A stretch of 60,656 bases of DNA from JBNRMW01 sp050309795. Its GTDB lineage: Bacteria > Bacillota_I > Bacilli_A > Erysipelotrichales > Erysipelotrichaceae. Of this stretch, positions 44,977-53,991 are shown piece after piece. The translations under genes and the position numbers were made by a program. The notes beneath the pieces were generated by a model that made no database searches, had not been told where the DNA came from, and saw nothing but the letters and a program-made list of their open reading frames with translations. Within the stretch, counting starts at the first letter, position 1. Each line of letters starts with the position of its first letter. The DNA lies in NCBI GenBank assembly GCA_050309795.1, contig JBNRMW010000022.1, forward strand, positions 1 through 60,656. Reading direction: 5' to 3'.

Positions 44977-46836
44977 TTACACCCATTGTTTTTCTTCGTC
45001 TCGGATATTTTTATCTAAATGGAAATAGATACAGCTAAACCCGGCGATTTTAATATTGAGATGGTAGGGTTGGTTGTTTCGTCGGCCTTCATAGGCGCGT
45101 AATGGCTCATAATTACAATCATTATTTCCGGAATAAATATCTTTTTGAGAATTCAATAATTCGATATACATCCCCGGATACGGCACCCCCACATTATAGT
45201 CATGGTAGTGAACCGGCGTCATATTCAAAACTATGACCATAATTTCTTCGTCGCTTTCGCGAACAAACGAATAAATCGATTGGTCGGCATTGTCTGGATC
45301 AATCCAATAAAAACCTTGTGGTTGGTAATCGTATTTATGCATGGCTGGATGCGCCTTATGAATTTGATTCAAGTCTTTAAAATAACGCAAGAAAGAATCG
45401 TGTAACGGGAAGTTCAAAAGTTCCCAATCTAATTGCTTAAATTCCAGCCACTCTCCATAATGGGCAAACTCATTGCCCATAAAGTTCAGTTTCTTACCCG
45501 GATGAGCAAACATATACCCCAACAAAATTCGTAATTGAGCAAAGCGCTGTTCATAGTTACCCCAAAACTTATTAATCAAGGACCCTTTCATGTGAACGAC
45601 TTCATCATGGGACAGCGGTAACAAAAACCGTTCCGAATAAAAGTAGGCCATCGAGAACGTCAGCTGATGATGGTAATATTTACGATGAATGGGATCGTGT
45701 TTAAAATATTTCAAGGTATCGTTCATCCAACCCAAATCCCATTTATAGTCGTAACCCAATCCTAATTCAAATGTCGGTTTGGTTACCCCCGCAAAATCAC
45801 TGCTATCTTCCGCAATCAACATACATTGTGGAAAGTTTTTAGCTAGATGGTAATTGGCACGGCGGATAAAGGCTAAAGCGCCTTGGTTTTCGCCACGGTT
45901 TTTATTCGCTCCCCAATGCAACATATTAGCAACCGCATCAAAGCGTAAACCATCGATATGGAAGACTTCCAGCCAGTAGGCGAAAGAACTCATTAAAAAC
46001 GACCGAACTTCTTCATTCCACAAATTAAAATTAAGGGTACCCCATTCATTTTGAGCATCGTTGAGATTTGGATACTCATACACAGGGCGACCATCAAAAT
46101 TCGCTAGTCCGTGGGCATCCTTCACAAAATGGGCCGGAACTACATCCATAAGGACCCCAATCCCTGCTTGGTGGAATTGATCTACTAAATACATCACATC
46201 CATGGGTGAGCCATAGCGTGAAGTCGGTGAAAAATAACCGGTTACTTGATAACCCCAAGAACCATCAAATGGATGCTCCGACAGAGGCATAAATTCCACA
46301 TGGGTGAAGCCATTATCTTTTACATAGGGAATTAATTGTTCCACAAAATCATCTTGTTTCAACCATTTCCCATTATCTAAACGCCACGATCCTAGATGTA
46401 CTTCATAAATAGATAGTGGGCGATCAAAATTTTTAGTCCGTTTTTCCATCCATTCTTGATCATTCCACTGATAGCCTTCAATATTGGCGACGATGGAGGA
46501 GGTATTCGGACGGAGTTCGCTATAAAAAGCAAAGGGATCCGCTTTATCCAAGAACGTATGATCGGGGGTTTCTATCCGATATTTATAAAGAGACCACTCC
46601 GTTAGTTTTGGTATAAACAACTGCCAATCGCCGCGATCATTTAAGCGTTGCATGTAGTGTTGATGACCATCCCAATGGTTGAAGTCCCCAATGACCTGAA
46701 CAGAAAGGGCATTTGGCGCATATACTGTAAAGGTTACCCCAGCTTCTTGTCGAAAACTAAGGTGAGCGCCATAAACATCATAGGCATTAATGCAATGACC
46801 CGCGTGGAAATCATCAATAATCGAAAGTTCGTTCAT
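44977..46836 (-). CDS. glgB: 1,4-alpha-glucan branching enzyme
   Basis: GH13_9 enzyme of 619 aa that makes alpha-1,6 branches. A CBM48 module (about 20-110) with VQVIGDFNHWDG leads into the barrel. The signature GSWGYQVTGYFSPTSRYG near residue 190-207 is specific for branching enzymes. The nucleophile is in GLRFDAVANML, the acid/base in LIAEDSS and the third carboxylate in LPLSHDEVVH. It starts 3 nt after the phosphoglucomutase stop, which shows co-transcription. Glycogen synthase and GlgC are not in this window. Confidence 0.95.
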   Translation of the reverse strand: MNELSIIDDFHAGHCINAYDVYGAHLSFRQEAGVTFTVYAPNALSVQVIGDFNHWDGHQHYMQRLNDRGDWQLFIPKLTEWSLYKYRIETPDHTFLDKADPFAFYSELRPNTSSIVANIEGYQWNDQEWMEKRTKNFDRPLSIYEVHLGSWRLDNGKWLKQDDFVEQLIPYVKDNGFTHVEFMPLSEHPFDGSWGYQVTGYFSPTSRYGSPMDVMYLVDQFHQAGIGVLMDVVPAHFVKDAHGLANFDGRPVYEYPNLNDAQNEWGTLNFNLWNEEVRSFLMSSFAYWLEVFHIDGLRFDAVANMLHWGANKNRGENQGALAFIRRANYHLAKNFPQCMLIAEDSSDFAGVTKPTFELGLGYDYKWDLGWMNDTLKYFKHDPIHRKYYHHQLTFSMAYFYSERFLLPLSHDEVVHMKGSLINKFWGNYEQRFAQLRILLGYMFAHPGKKLNFMGNEFAHYGEWLEFKQLDWELLNFPLHDSFLRYFKDLNQIHKAHPAMHKYDYQPQGFYWIDPDNADQSIYSFVRESDEEIMVIVLNMTPVHYHDYNVGVPYPGMYIELLNSQKDIYSGNNDCNYEPLRAYEGRRNNQPYHLNIKIAGFSCIYFHLDKNIRDEEKQWV

Positions 46837-46839
46837 GAT

Positions 46840-48513
46840 TTACTCCATTAACTGATTCATAAAGTCTTTAAAGACCGTCAGTTTTTCGGTCGCTAACTCG
46901 AAGGTTTCCCCACGAACACAGTAATAGAATTTACATTTAGGCTCGGTACCCGATGGACGAATCGCAATCCACGATCCATCTTCCAGACCATATTTCAAAA
47001 CATCCGCTGCTGGAAAATCTAATGGATTTTTACCAGATTCATCTAGGCGATATTGATTCAAATAGTCCTCAAAGTAGACTACTTTTTGACCAGCAAATTC
47101 TTTTAAATCCATGGTTCTAAAGTTCTTCATGATTGCTTGAATCTGGGCAACCCCTTGGGCTCCAGCTAAGGTTAAAGACACTTGTTGATCTTCGTACGCT
47201 CCAACTTCAGCAAAAACTTCGTAAAGAACATCGACTAATGTCTTCCCTAAGGATTTATAGTAAGCGCCCGCTTCCGCCAACATCAAACAAGCTTGAAGGG
47301 CATCTTTATCACGGACAAATGGTGCCAGTAAATAACCATACGATTCTTCATAACCAAAGACATAGTTATTGCTGTCTTCCATTGCTTCGATTTTTTCACC
47401 AATGAATTTAAAACCCGTTAACGTCTTCTCGGTCTTTACGCCATGGCGTTTGGCCAAAGCCTCGCCAACATCACTGGTGACGATGGTGTTGAAGATTACC
47501 GGATCTTCGGGCATTAAGTCTTTTTCTTTGCGGGTCTCAAAAATATACTTCAATAAGATGGCTCCGCCCTGATTACCGGTTAAATATTCATATTTACCTT
47601 CATGGTAAACTACTGTACCCATACGGTCAGCATCGGGATCGGTGACTAAAATTAAATCCGCTTGATGTTTTTTTGCGTATTCTAACGCGACATCATAACT
47701 CGCCCGATCTTCCGGATTTGGTGTCGCCGTATTGATGAAATCCGGGTCAGAGAATGCTTGTTCTTCAACAAGCGCATAATGATAACCAGCTTGGTCGAAT
47801 ATATCGGTCATTAATGGATAGGCGGTGCCATGTTGTGGACTAAAAACTAAGAAGAAATTATCTTTCTCTTGTTCTGGCCGTAATTGAATGGATAACACGG
47901 CTTCCTTATATACAGCGTCAATGTCTTCGGCAATTGTATGAATGAGTTCGTCTTGTTGAGGTGTAGTTGAAAAATCAATACTTAATTCGTCTTCTATTTC
48001 ATCAATGTAATGAATGACTTCATCAATTTCCTCAGGAATTAATTGTCGACCCGTGTGATCGTACACTTTGTAGCCATTGTATTCCGGCGGATTATGGGAT
48101 GCCGTAATGACAATTCCACCACTAGCTTGAAGGTGGCGAACCGCAAAACTTAGCTCTGGTGTCGGTCTTAAATCTTCAAACAAATACGATTCAATACCTA
48201 ATTGAGCCAAGGTCTTCGCACAAACCATCGCTAATTCTTTGGAGTAGTGTCGATTATCATAAGCAATCACCACTTTTGTGTCTTCTGGATACTTAGACAA
48301 CAAATATTTTCCAAATCCAATATTTGCTCGGCCAACGGTATAAACATTAATCCGGTTGGGACCTGGTCCTAAAAGACCTCTCATACCGGCGGTACCAAAA
48401 TTCAGGCGTGTATAAAACGCATCGTGAAGTTGGTCCTCCGTATACTGGGTCAGCTGCTGTTTTAAGTCCGCTGCGAGGTCTGCTTTGTTTCTCCAATGAT
48501 CTAAATAATTCAT
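46840..48513 (-). CDS. pgcA: Alpha-phosphoglucomutase (PgcA type)
   Basis: Interconverts glucose-1-phosphate and glucose-6-phosphate and so links phosphorolysis to glycolysis. The 557 residues show the phosphoserine loop TASHNPPEYNGYKVY, the metal loop DPDADRMG, the sugar-binding loop GYEESYGYL and the phosphate loop RPSGTEPK. The first gene of a two-gene unit with glgB. Relatives also act on phosphomannose. Confidence 0.93.
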   Translation of the reverse strand: MNYLDHWRNKADLAADLKQQLTQYTEDQLHDAFYTRLNFGTAGMRGLLGPGPNRINVYTVGRANIGFGKYLLSKYPEDTKVVIAYDNRHYSKELAMVCAKTLAQLGIESYLFEDLRPTPELSFAVRHLQASGGIVITASHNPPEYNGYKVYDHTGRQLIPEEIDEVIHYIDEIEDELSIDFSTTPQQDELIHTIAEDIDAVYKEAVLSIQLRPEQEKDNFFLVFSPQHGTAYPLMTDIFDQAGYHYALVEEQAFSDPDFINTATPNPEDRASYDVALEYAKKHQADLILVTDPDADRMGTVVYHEGKYEYLTGNQGGAILLKYIFETRKEKDLMPEDPVIFNTIVTSDVGEALAKRHGVKTEKTLTGFKFIGEKIEAMEDSNNYVFGYEESYGYLLAPFVRDKDALQACLMLAEAGAYYKSLGKTLVDVLYEVFAEVGAYEDQQVSLTLAGAQGVAQIQAIMKNFRTMDLKEFAGQKVVYFEDYLNQYRLDESGKNPLDFPAADVLKYGLEDGSWIAIRPSGTEPKCKFYYCVRGETFELATEKLTVFKDFMNQLME

Positions 48514-48564
48514 TATGGTCCTCCATTATTATGTGTTACTTCTATTATACACGAAAGCACAAAA

Positions 48565-48591
48565 AAACTGTAACGGCCTTCGTTACAGTTT
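48565..48591 (-). terminator. Terminator of ptsH
   Basis: AAACTGTAACG (48565-48575) and CGTTACAGTTT (48581-48591) form a perfect 11-bp stem with a 5-nt loop, followed by T residues on the minus strand. Confidence 0.9.
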
Positions 48592-48609
48592 GTTGGTTAT
48601 TGATCAGTA

Positions 48610-48876
48610 CTAAGCAATGACCTTTTGAGTGCGAAGAACTTCTTCAATTGCTTGGATTGCTTCTTCTTCGTCGACACCTTCAGTAGAAATCGTCACTTCA
48701 GATTGAGTAGGGATACCTAAAGACATAACCCCCATAATGGATTTCATATTCACTGAACGTCCTTTATAAGTAATCTTTACTTCACTCTTGAACTTTCCTG
48801 CTGCGTTGACGGCTACGGTAGCTGGACGAGCATGCAATCCTACTGGGTCAATGACCAATACTGTTTTTTCTTTCAT
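48610..48876 (-). CDS. ptsH: HPr phosphocarrier protein
   Basis: An 88-aa PTS carrier with the phosphorylated His15 in VGLHARPA and the regulatory Ser in MKSIMGVMSLG. Phosphorylation at that Ser by HPr kinase makes it a CcpA corepressor in Firmicutes. The gene is monocistronic: it has its own promoter and terminator and no ptsI follows. A cre site covers the predicted start of transcription, so catabolite control may feed back on its own corepressor. Confidence 0.96.
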   Translation of the reverse strand: MKEKTVLVIDPVGLHARPATVAVNAAGKFKSEVKITYKGRSVNMKSIMGVMSLGIPTQSEVTISTEGVDEEEAIQAIEEVLRTQKVIA

Positions 48877-48962
48877 GGATTAAACTTCCTCCTTATTATT
48901 AAGATAATCATAAACTATTTAGCCCGCGGTTTCAATCGAAATTGGTAAATATGTTTTCATTT

Positions 48963-48976
48963 AGTAACCGCTTACA
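48963..48976. promoter_or_regulatory. cre site at the ptsH start of transcription
   Basis: On the minus strand TGTAAGCGGTTACT matches the cre consensus TGWAARCGYTWNCW at 13 of 14 positions. It covers the region -1 to +10 of the predicted transcript. Confidence 0.65.
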
Positions 48977-48978
48977 TT

Positions 48979-49008
48979 ATTCTAACACTAAAATTTAAAT
49001 AAGTCCAA
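48979..49008 (-). promoter_or_regulatory. ptsH promoter
   Basis: TTGGAC (49003-49008), an 18-nt spacer and TAGAAT (48979-48984) on the minus strand. The leader would be about 95 nt. Confidence 0.6.
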
Positions 49009-49033
49009 ATAAATGTGATGTATAGATGATTCA

Positions 49034-49495
49034 CTATTTGTGGTACGCGCTTTGCCGAGAAATACCATGAGCACGGTAAATTTGCTCCAAAACAACCACT
49101 CGACACAACAAATGTGGTAATGTCCATTTGCTCATTGATAAGATGAACTCTGCCCGATCAAGGACCCTTTGATCTAAGCCCCAAGAACCACCAATCACCA
49201 GGACCACGGCTTGACCAATGTCTATGGATTCATACAACAATTTAGAGAACCCAAGACTATCTAGTTGAGGTTGTTCTAAGGACAGGGCAATCACCCGATC
49301 GTTGGGCTCAATAACCTTCAAAATATTGTCGGCTTCTTCTTGTTTGATTTTCGGTATTTCCATGCTTTTTGATTTGGCTTCAGCCACTTCAATCAGACTC
49401 AGTGGATGGTAACGGCGGCATTTCTTTATATAGTCGTCTTGAATCGCTTTTAGGTTCTTGTCTTTCATTTTCCCGACACATACTAACTTAATCAT
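49034..49495 (-). CDS. rlmH: 23S rRNA (pseudouridine1915-N3)-methyltransferase RlmH
   Basis: SPOUT methyltransferase acting on the large ribosomal subunit. The SAM-binding knot is seen in VVLVIGGSWGLD and the C-terminus YRAHGISRQSAYHK is characteristic. I take the ATG at 49493-49495 (GGGGG five bases upstream), which gives 153 aa and the typical MIKLVCVGKMK start. A GTG 12 nt earlier would add four residues. It overlaps the walJ stop as ATGATTAA. Confidence 0.95.
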   Translation of the reverse strand: MIKLVCVGKMKDKNLKAIQDDYIKKCRRYHPLSLIEVAEAKSKSMEIPKIKQEEADNILKVIEPNDRVIALSLEQPQLDSLGFSKLLYESIDIGQAVVLVIGGSWGLDQRVLDRAEFILSMSKWTLPHLLCRVVVLEQIYRAHGISRQSAYHK

Positions 49496-50228
49496 GACGA
49501 CCCCCACTCACCACATCAAATTGGCCTGCCGCTACAATGGTACCTTTAAATTGGGTCGTGTCCACATAGGAGCGAACACAGGATAGGGCGATTTCTGGGG
49601 TGTTTGCTTCTTCCGACAAATGAGCTAAGACAATTTCTTGAGTTCTTTCGCCAATGACTTGTCTTAATATCCAGCCACAATCATCATTTGAAAGGTGACC
49701 ACGGTCGGATAGAATGCGTTGTTTCAAAGGATAAGGCCGAGACGTCAACATCAATAATTCAGGGTCATAATTCGACTCGATGATATAGTAATCGGCGTTT
49801 GTTAAATGAATTAAATCTTGATTACGCACATACCCCGTATCCGTCAGATACACAAGTTTTTGTTGTCCATCGTCGATAATATAAGCAACCGTGATATCTC
49901 GATCATGACTAAGTTCAATGGGTAGAATCGTCAATTCGTTAATACGAAAGATCTCGTAAGGGACGACCACTGTACGTTCGCCCCCATTATTCAATTCAAA
50001 AGGCGCATAAATCGGTAAATGCTTAAAACTATTCAGCTGGGCGATATGATCGTAGTGATCATGGGTTAATAAGACCGCATCCAAATCGTCGCGTTTAAAA
50101 CCCATTTCTAAGAAACGGGTTTTTAAGTAACGTTGGGTACTTCCAACATCAATCATAATTTTGGAAAGGCGACTCTCAATAATACAAGCATTACCCTTCG
50201 ATCCAGAGGCTAACAGATGAAACTTCAT
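49488..50228 (-). CDS. walJ: WalJ/YycJ-type metallo-beta-lactamase-fold protein
   Basis: A 246-aa hydrolase with the metal-binding motif LLTHDHYDHI near residue 55 and further His/Asp ligands (YLTDTG, SNYD, RGHLSN). In Firmicutes yycJ/walJ lies in or near the walRK cluster and has been linked to coordination of cell division and DNA replication. Here it lies directly between dnaB and rlmH, overlapping dnaB by 4 nt. No walRK genes are in this unit. Confidence 0.88.
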   Translation of the reverse strand: MKFHLLASGSKGNACIIESRLSKIMIDVGSTQRYLKTRFLEMGFKRDDLDAVLLTHDHYDHIAQLNSFKHLPIYAPFELNNGGERTVVVPYEIFRINELTILPIELSHDRDITVAYIIDDGQQKLVYLTDTGYVRNQDLIHLTNADYYIIESNYDPELLMLTSRPYPLKQRILSDRGHLSNDDCGWILRQVIGERTQEIVLAHLSEEANTPEIALSCVRSYVDTTQFKGTIVAAGQFDVVSGGRHD

Positions 50229-51565
50229 CGGTGCTCACTAGCAATGGAGGTAAAGGCTCCCGTACTTGATTGGAACTGAAAATTCAATGTTCCAGTCCGT
50301 CCATTACGGTGTTTGGCGATGTCCAATTCTACCAATTCTAATTCGGGCGTTGGTTCATCCGTATTGCTTCGATTGTAATAAGAATCGCGATACAACATCA
50401 TGACGATGTCCGCATCCTGTTCTAAGGAACCCGATTCTCTTAAATCTGATAAAATTGGTCGCTTATCTTGGCGACTTTCAACTTGACGAGATAATTGAGA
50501 AAGTGCTAAGACTGGGACATTTAATTCCCTGGCGAGTCCTTTGAGTTCTCGTGAAATCTTCGATACTTGTTCTTGGCGGTTTTCCCGATCACTGTTGGAT
50601 GAAATTAATTGAATATAGTCAATAACAATCAAGCCCAAATTCTCATCGGCCGCTAGTTTACGACATTTCGAAAAGATATCGGTGGTTTTAATATATCCCG
50701 AATCATCAATGAAGATGCGTTGTTGTTTGATGGTGTCGGCAGCATGGTTAAAAGCATTCCATTCGCTCTTATTGAGTTTACCTGTTCGTACATGGTCCCC
50801 AGGGATTTGACCTCGGGTGGAAATCATCCGGTTGACTAAATGTTCGGCGGGCATTTCCAAAGAAAATAGGGCAACAGAAATGTCTGGATTACTAATGGCG
50901 GTATTCAAGGTCACGTTTAACGCAAACGCTGTTTTACCCATCGCTGGACGAGCTGCTAGAATCAGCAAGTCGCCTCGTTGAAGACCATGCGTTGTTTCAT
51001 CAAATGTCGAAAAATTGGTTTTAAGGCCTGTAATGTGACCACTTTTCGTCGATAATTCTTTGGTGATTTCAACCACGCGATTGGTGACATCAAAGACCGT
51101 GCGAAACTCTGAAGTGTTGCGGTCTCTAGTCACTTTTAACAACGACGTTTCGGCTTCGTCCAAGATTTCATCTAACGGTTTGGCGGAGATTGCTAAGTCG
51201 ATAATATCTTTACTTGAATCAATTAAATGACGCAGTTGTGCTTTTTCTAAAACTAAGGAAGTAATGTGTTTTAAATTGTTTCGGGTACTCGCATTTTTAG
51301 ATAAGGTGGTTAAATAATCCAAACCCCCCACCGATTCCAGCGCTTGCTTTGAATCCAAATAGGCATATAGCGTCGTAAAATCCGTTGGTGATTGGCGTTG
51401 ATATAATTCACGCATCGATCTAAAAATAATTTGATGTCGCGCATTATAAAAACTCTCTGGCACCAAGTTATCTTCTAAAACTTGATAAATGGCGCCATCA
51501 AAAACCATCACTGCCCCTAAAAGAGCTTGTTCAACTTCAATGTTATGTGGGTACTGTTGACTCAT
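50225..51565 (-). CDS. dnaB: Replicative DNA helicase
   Basis: Hexameric fork helicase of 446 aa (called DnaC in Bacillus). The N-terminal domain (about 1-105) contacts primase. The RecA-like C-terminal domain has Walker A ARPAMGKTAFALN near residue 205, Walker B LIVIDYIQLI and the DLRESGSLEQDAD segment. It ends at TGA and overlaps both rplI and walJ by 4 nt. No intein is seen. Confidence 0.96.
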   Translation of the reverse strand: MSQQYPHNIEVEQALLGAVMVFDGAIYQVLEDNLVPESFYNARHQIIFRSMRELYQRQSPTDFTTLYAYLDSKQALESVGGLDYLTTLSKNASTRNNLKHITSLVLEKAQLRHLIDSSKDIIDLAISAKPLDEILDEAETSLLKVTRDRNTSEFRTVFDVTNRVVEITKELSTKSGHITGLKTNFSTFDETTHGLQRGDLLILAARPAMGKTAFALNVTLNTAISNPDISVALFSLEMPAEHLVNRMISTRGQIPGDHVRTGKLNKSEWNAFNHAADTIKQQRIFIDDSGYIKTTDIFSKCRKLAADENLGLIVIDYIQLISSNSDRENRQEQVSKISRELKGLARELNVPVLALSQLSRQVESRQDKRPILSDLRESGSLEQDADIVMMLYRDSYYNRSNTDEPTPELELVELDIAKHRNGRTGTLNFQFQSSTGAFTSIASEHR

Positions 51566-52011
51566 TCTTTTTCACTCACATGGACCCGAATCTTCCCAAG
51601 CACACCTTTATATAACTCAATCTCGATATCGGTATAACCTAGGGCACTGATTGGTGTCGTTTGTTTTATTTTACGTCGATCAATATCGATGTTGTGTTGT
51701 TTCGCGAGTTCTTCAGCGACTTGTTTCATTGAAATAGAACCAAAGACTTTCCCATCTTTCCCGGCGTTTAACTGCGTTTCTACGACTATTTCCTTTAGAT
51801 CTTGGGCTAGTTGTTGAGCTTGTTTTTTCAATTCTTTTTGTTTTTCTTTTTCAGCTGCTTTGGTTTCTTCGAGTTTGTTCACATTCACTGACGAAGATAT
51901 GACTGCTAATTTACGAGGGAGCAAAAAATTACTGGCATAGCCATCCGCAACGTCCACGATGTCGCCTTTTTTGCCGATATTTTTTACATCTTTTAATAGA
52001 ATTACTTTCAT
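51562..52011 (-). CDS. rplI: 50S ribosomal protein L9
   Basis: A 149-aa protein of the large subunit with N-terminal rRNA-binding domain (KVILLKDVKNIGKKGDIVDV, then YASNFLLPRKLA), a long charged central helix (about 45-75) and the C-terminal domain with LNAGKDGKVFGSI. Its TGA stop overlaps the dnaB ATG. Confidence 0.97.
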   Translation of the reverse strand: MKVILLKDVKNIGKKGDIVDVADGYASNFLLPRKLAVISSSVNVNKLEETKAAEKEKQKELKKQAQQLAQDLKEIVVETQLNAGKDGKVFGSISMKQVAEELAKQHNIDIDRRKIKQTTPISALGYTDIEIELYKGVLGKIRVHVSEKE

Positions 52012-53981
52012 TCTTCTTCCTCCTCTAAATTCATTCTTTGTTGTATTTTATCAAATTCTTCCAAGGTTTCGATCAGCTCTGCTTTTACTTCTTTGACTGG
52101 TTTTTTCTTTTGAACCGCTGCTACCGTGAAGTGGCCGCCACCACCCATATTTTCCATTATCAATTGAACATTGACTTGGCCATTGCTGCGAGCTGAGAGA
52201 CTCACCACCTGCTGATCCAATGGAGCAATCACAAAGGATGCCTCAACCCCTTGAATTTGTAGCAATTGGTTCGCTACTTGTGCAACCATGGTCCGCGAAA
52301 CAACATCTTCAATCGCCGCGATAATATATTGCCCATGTAATTCTGCTTGACTGAGCATCTTTGAACGTAAATCAAATTCATCAAAGTCGTCCCGTAGGAA
52401 TCGATCCGCCATGGTAGGGTCTGCTCCCATTTCTTTCAAGACCGAAGCCGCTTCAAACGTTCTTGTCCCAGTGTGCGTTCTAAAATGATTGGTGTCGACA
52501 ATCATGCCGGCCAACATCATCGTCGCTTCAAGTGAACTCATGGTAACGTCTTTACGTTGATAATTAAAGAATTCAGTAACCATTTCCGTCGTTGAAGACG
52601 AACTGGTTTCAATATAAGCCAAAATTGGATTGAACTCAAAATTACGCATCCGTCGATGGTGATCAATAATCGCGATCTTTCGGGTCATAGGAATTAACTC
52701 CGGACTGTTGGAAATGCGAGCCAAATGATGGTCGACCATAATTAATAAGGTATTGGGCCGAATTAATTCTTTAGCGCTGGCTTCATCAACAAAGCGATGG
52801 CCTTCTTGGAGATGCTCATAATGCGCTTCTATGGTGGCTTCTAACTTCGCTTCAATTCCACCATTACCTAGGACAATGAAGGTATTTCGTTGATACGATT
52901 GAATGATGCGGCTCATTCCAATGGCGGCACCAAAGCAATCAAAATCCATATCGCTGTGTCCAACAATTAAGACGTTTTGGCTGTTCATCGCTAAGTCACG
53001 AATACTATGAGCCATAACGCGTACTCGCACTTTCGATCCTTTTTCAGCGGTTTCTGAACTGGATCCATAATAAACGATGTCTTCGCCTTGTTTTATGACG
53101 GCAATTTGATCGCCTCCACGGCCTTGAGCCAGAGCAAGTGCTCGATTGCTCATGTCTTCCAATTCCGAAAAGACTCGAGATCCACGACCAAAGCCCATCG
53201 ACAACGTGATGGCTAAATCGTATTTATCGGCTGTTTTCCGTATATAGTTAGATATAGAGAAACCATCTTCCACGATTTTTTTAAATATTTCTTCGTTCAA
53301 GACCACTAAAAATCGGTCGGGCCGTAAACGTCTTAAATACATGCCGTTTTCCTTTGCCCAGTTCACGACCGGCTGGCGAAGTTGTAAATCAATTAATCCA
53401 ATTTGTTGTTCGTCTTCGTACTGCGTTTCGTCATCATAATTGTCCAAATGGATCAATCCTAAAACGACTTGATTCGCTTCATAAAGGGTCCGAATCTCTT
53501 GTTCTTGAGTAATGTCCTTGAAAAGAAGTAAACGAGCTTGTGGATGGCGTGCCACCATATAAACCTTGTCTTCTAAGACGACATTCGTTTCATCAATACT
53601 TCCTTTAATTAAAGGAAGTAGATCAGGTATCCAAGTCGTTACCCGTTGCCCTAGATACAATAATTGATCGTCATTGAAGAGTTCGCTCATCCATTCTAAG
53701 AGATTGTTTTCATCATATGTCACTAACGCAATCTTTCCATATAAGAAAGCATCCATGGATTCTTTTCCTAAAACCGATTGAATGCTGATGGCTCGTCTGG
53801 TCGATTCTTCTTGATAAAAAATGAAGGTGACAAATAAGACAAAACCATTAACAATTAATAAAACAAATTCAAGGATATACAGCAGATTAAAAAAGAAAAA
53901 ATAACCCAACAAAACAATGACCAATTGAAGGATAAAAAAGACAAATAGGGAAATTCTTAATCGATCGAATTGCTGGTTCAT
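52008..53981 (-). CDS. gdpP: Cyclic-di-AMP phosphodiesterase GdpP
   Basis: Membrane protein of 657 aa that degrades c-di-AMP, which controls potassium and osmotic balance and wall stress. Two N-terminal helices (about 8-55) are followed by a degenerate PAS region, a divergent GGDEF-like domain (about 170-300) and the DHH/DHHA1 module. The latter shows GHSDMDFDCFG, MVDHHLA, the DHHR pair and GGGGHFTVAA near residue 615. It matches Bacillus GdpP in length and order. Confidence 0.95.
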   Translation of the reverse strand: MNQQFDRLRISLFVFFILQLVIVLLGYFFFFNLLYILEFVLLIVNGFVLFVTFIFYQEESTRRAISIQSVLGKESMDAFLYGKIALVTYDENNLLEWMSELFNDDQLLYLGQRVTTWIPDLLPLIKGSIDETNVVLEDKVYMVARHPQARLLLFKDITQEQEIRTLYEANQVVLGLIHLDNYDDETQYEDEQQIGLIDLQLRQPVVNWAKENGMYLRRLRPDRFLVVLNEEIFKKIVEDGFSISNYIRKTADKYDLAITLSMGFGRGSRVFSELEDMSNRALALAQGRGGDQIAVIKQGEDIVYYGSSSETAEKGSKVRVRVMAHSIRDLAMNSQNVLIVGHSDMDFDCFGAAIGMSRIIQSYQRNTFIVLGNGGIEAKLEATIEAHYEHLQEGHRFVDEASAKELIRPNTLLIMVDHHLARISNSPELIPMTRKIAIIDHHRRMRNFEFNPILAYIETSSSSTTEMVTEFFNYQRKDVTMSSLEATMMLAGMIVDTNHFRTHTGTRTFEAASVLKEMGADPTMADRFLRDDFDEFDLRSKMLSQAELHGQYIIAAIEDVVSRTMVAQVANQLLQIQGVEASFVIAPLDQQVVSLSARSNGQVNVQLIMENMGGGGHFTVAAVQKKKPVKEVKAELIETLEEFDKIQQRMNLEEEEE

Positions 53982-53991
53982 AATACTCCTT

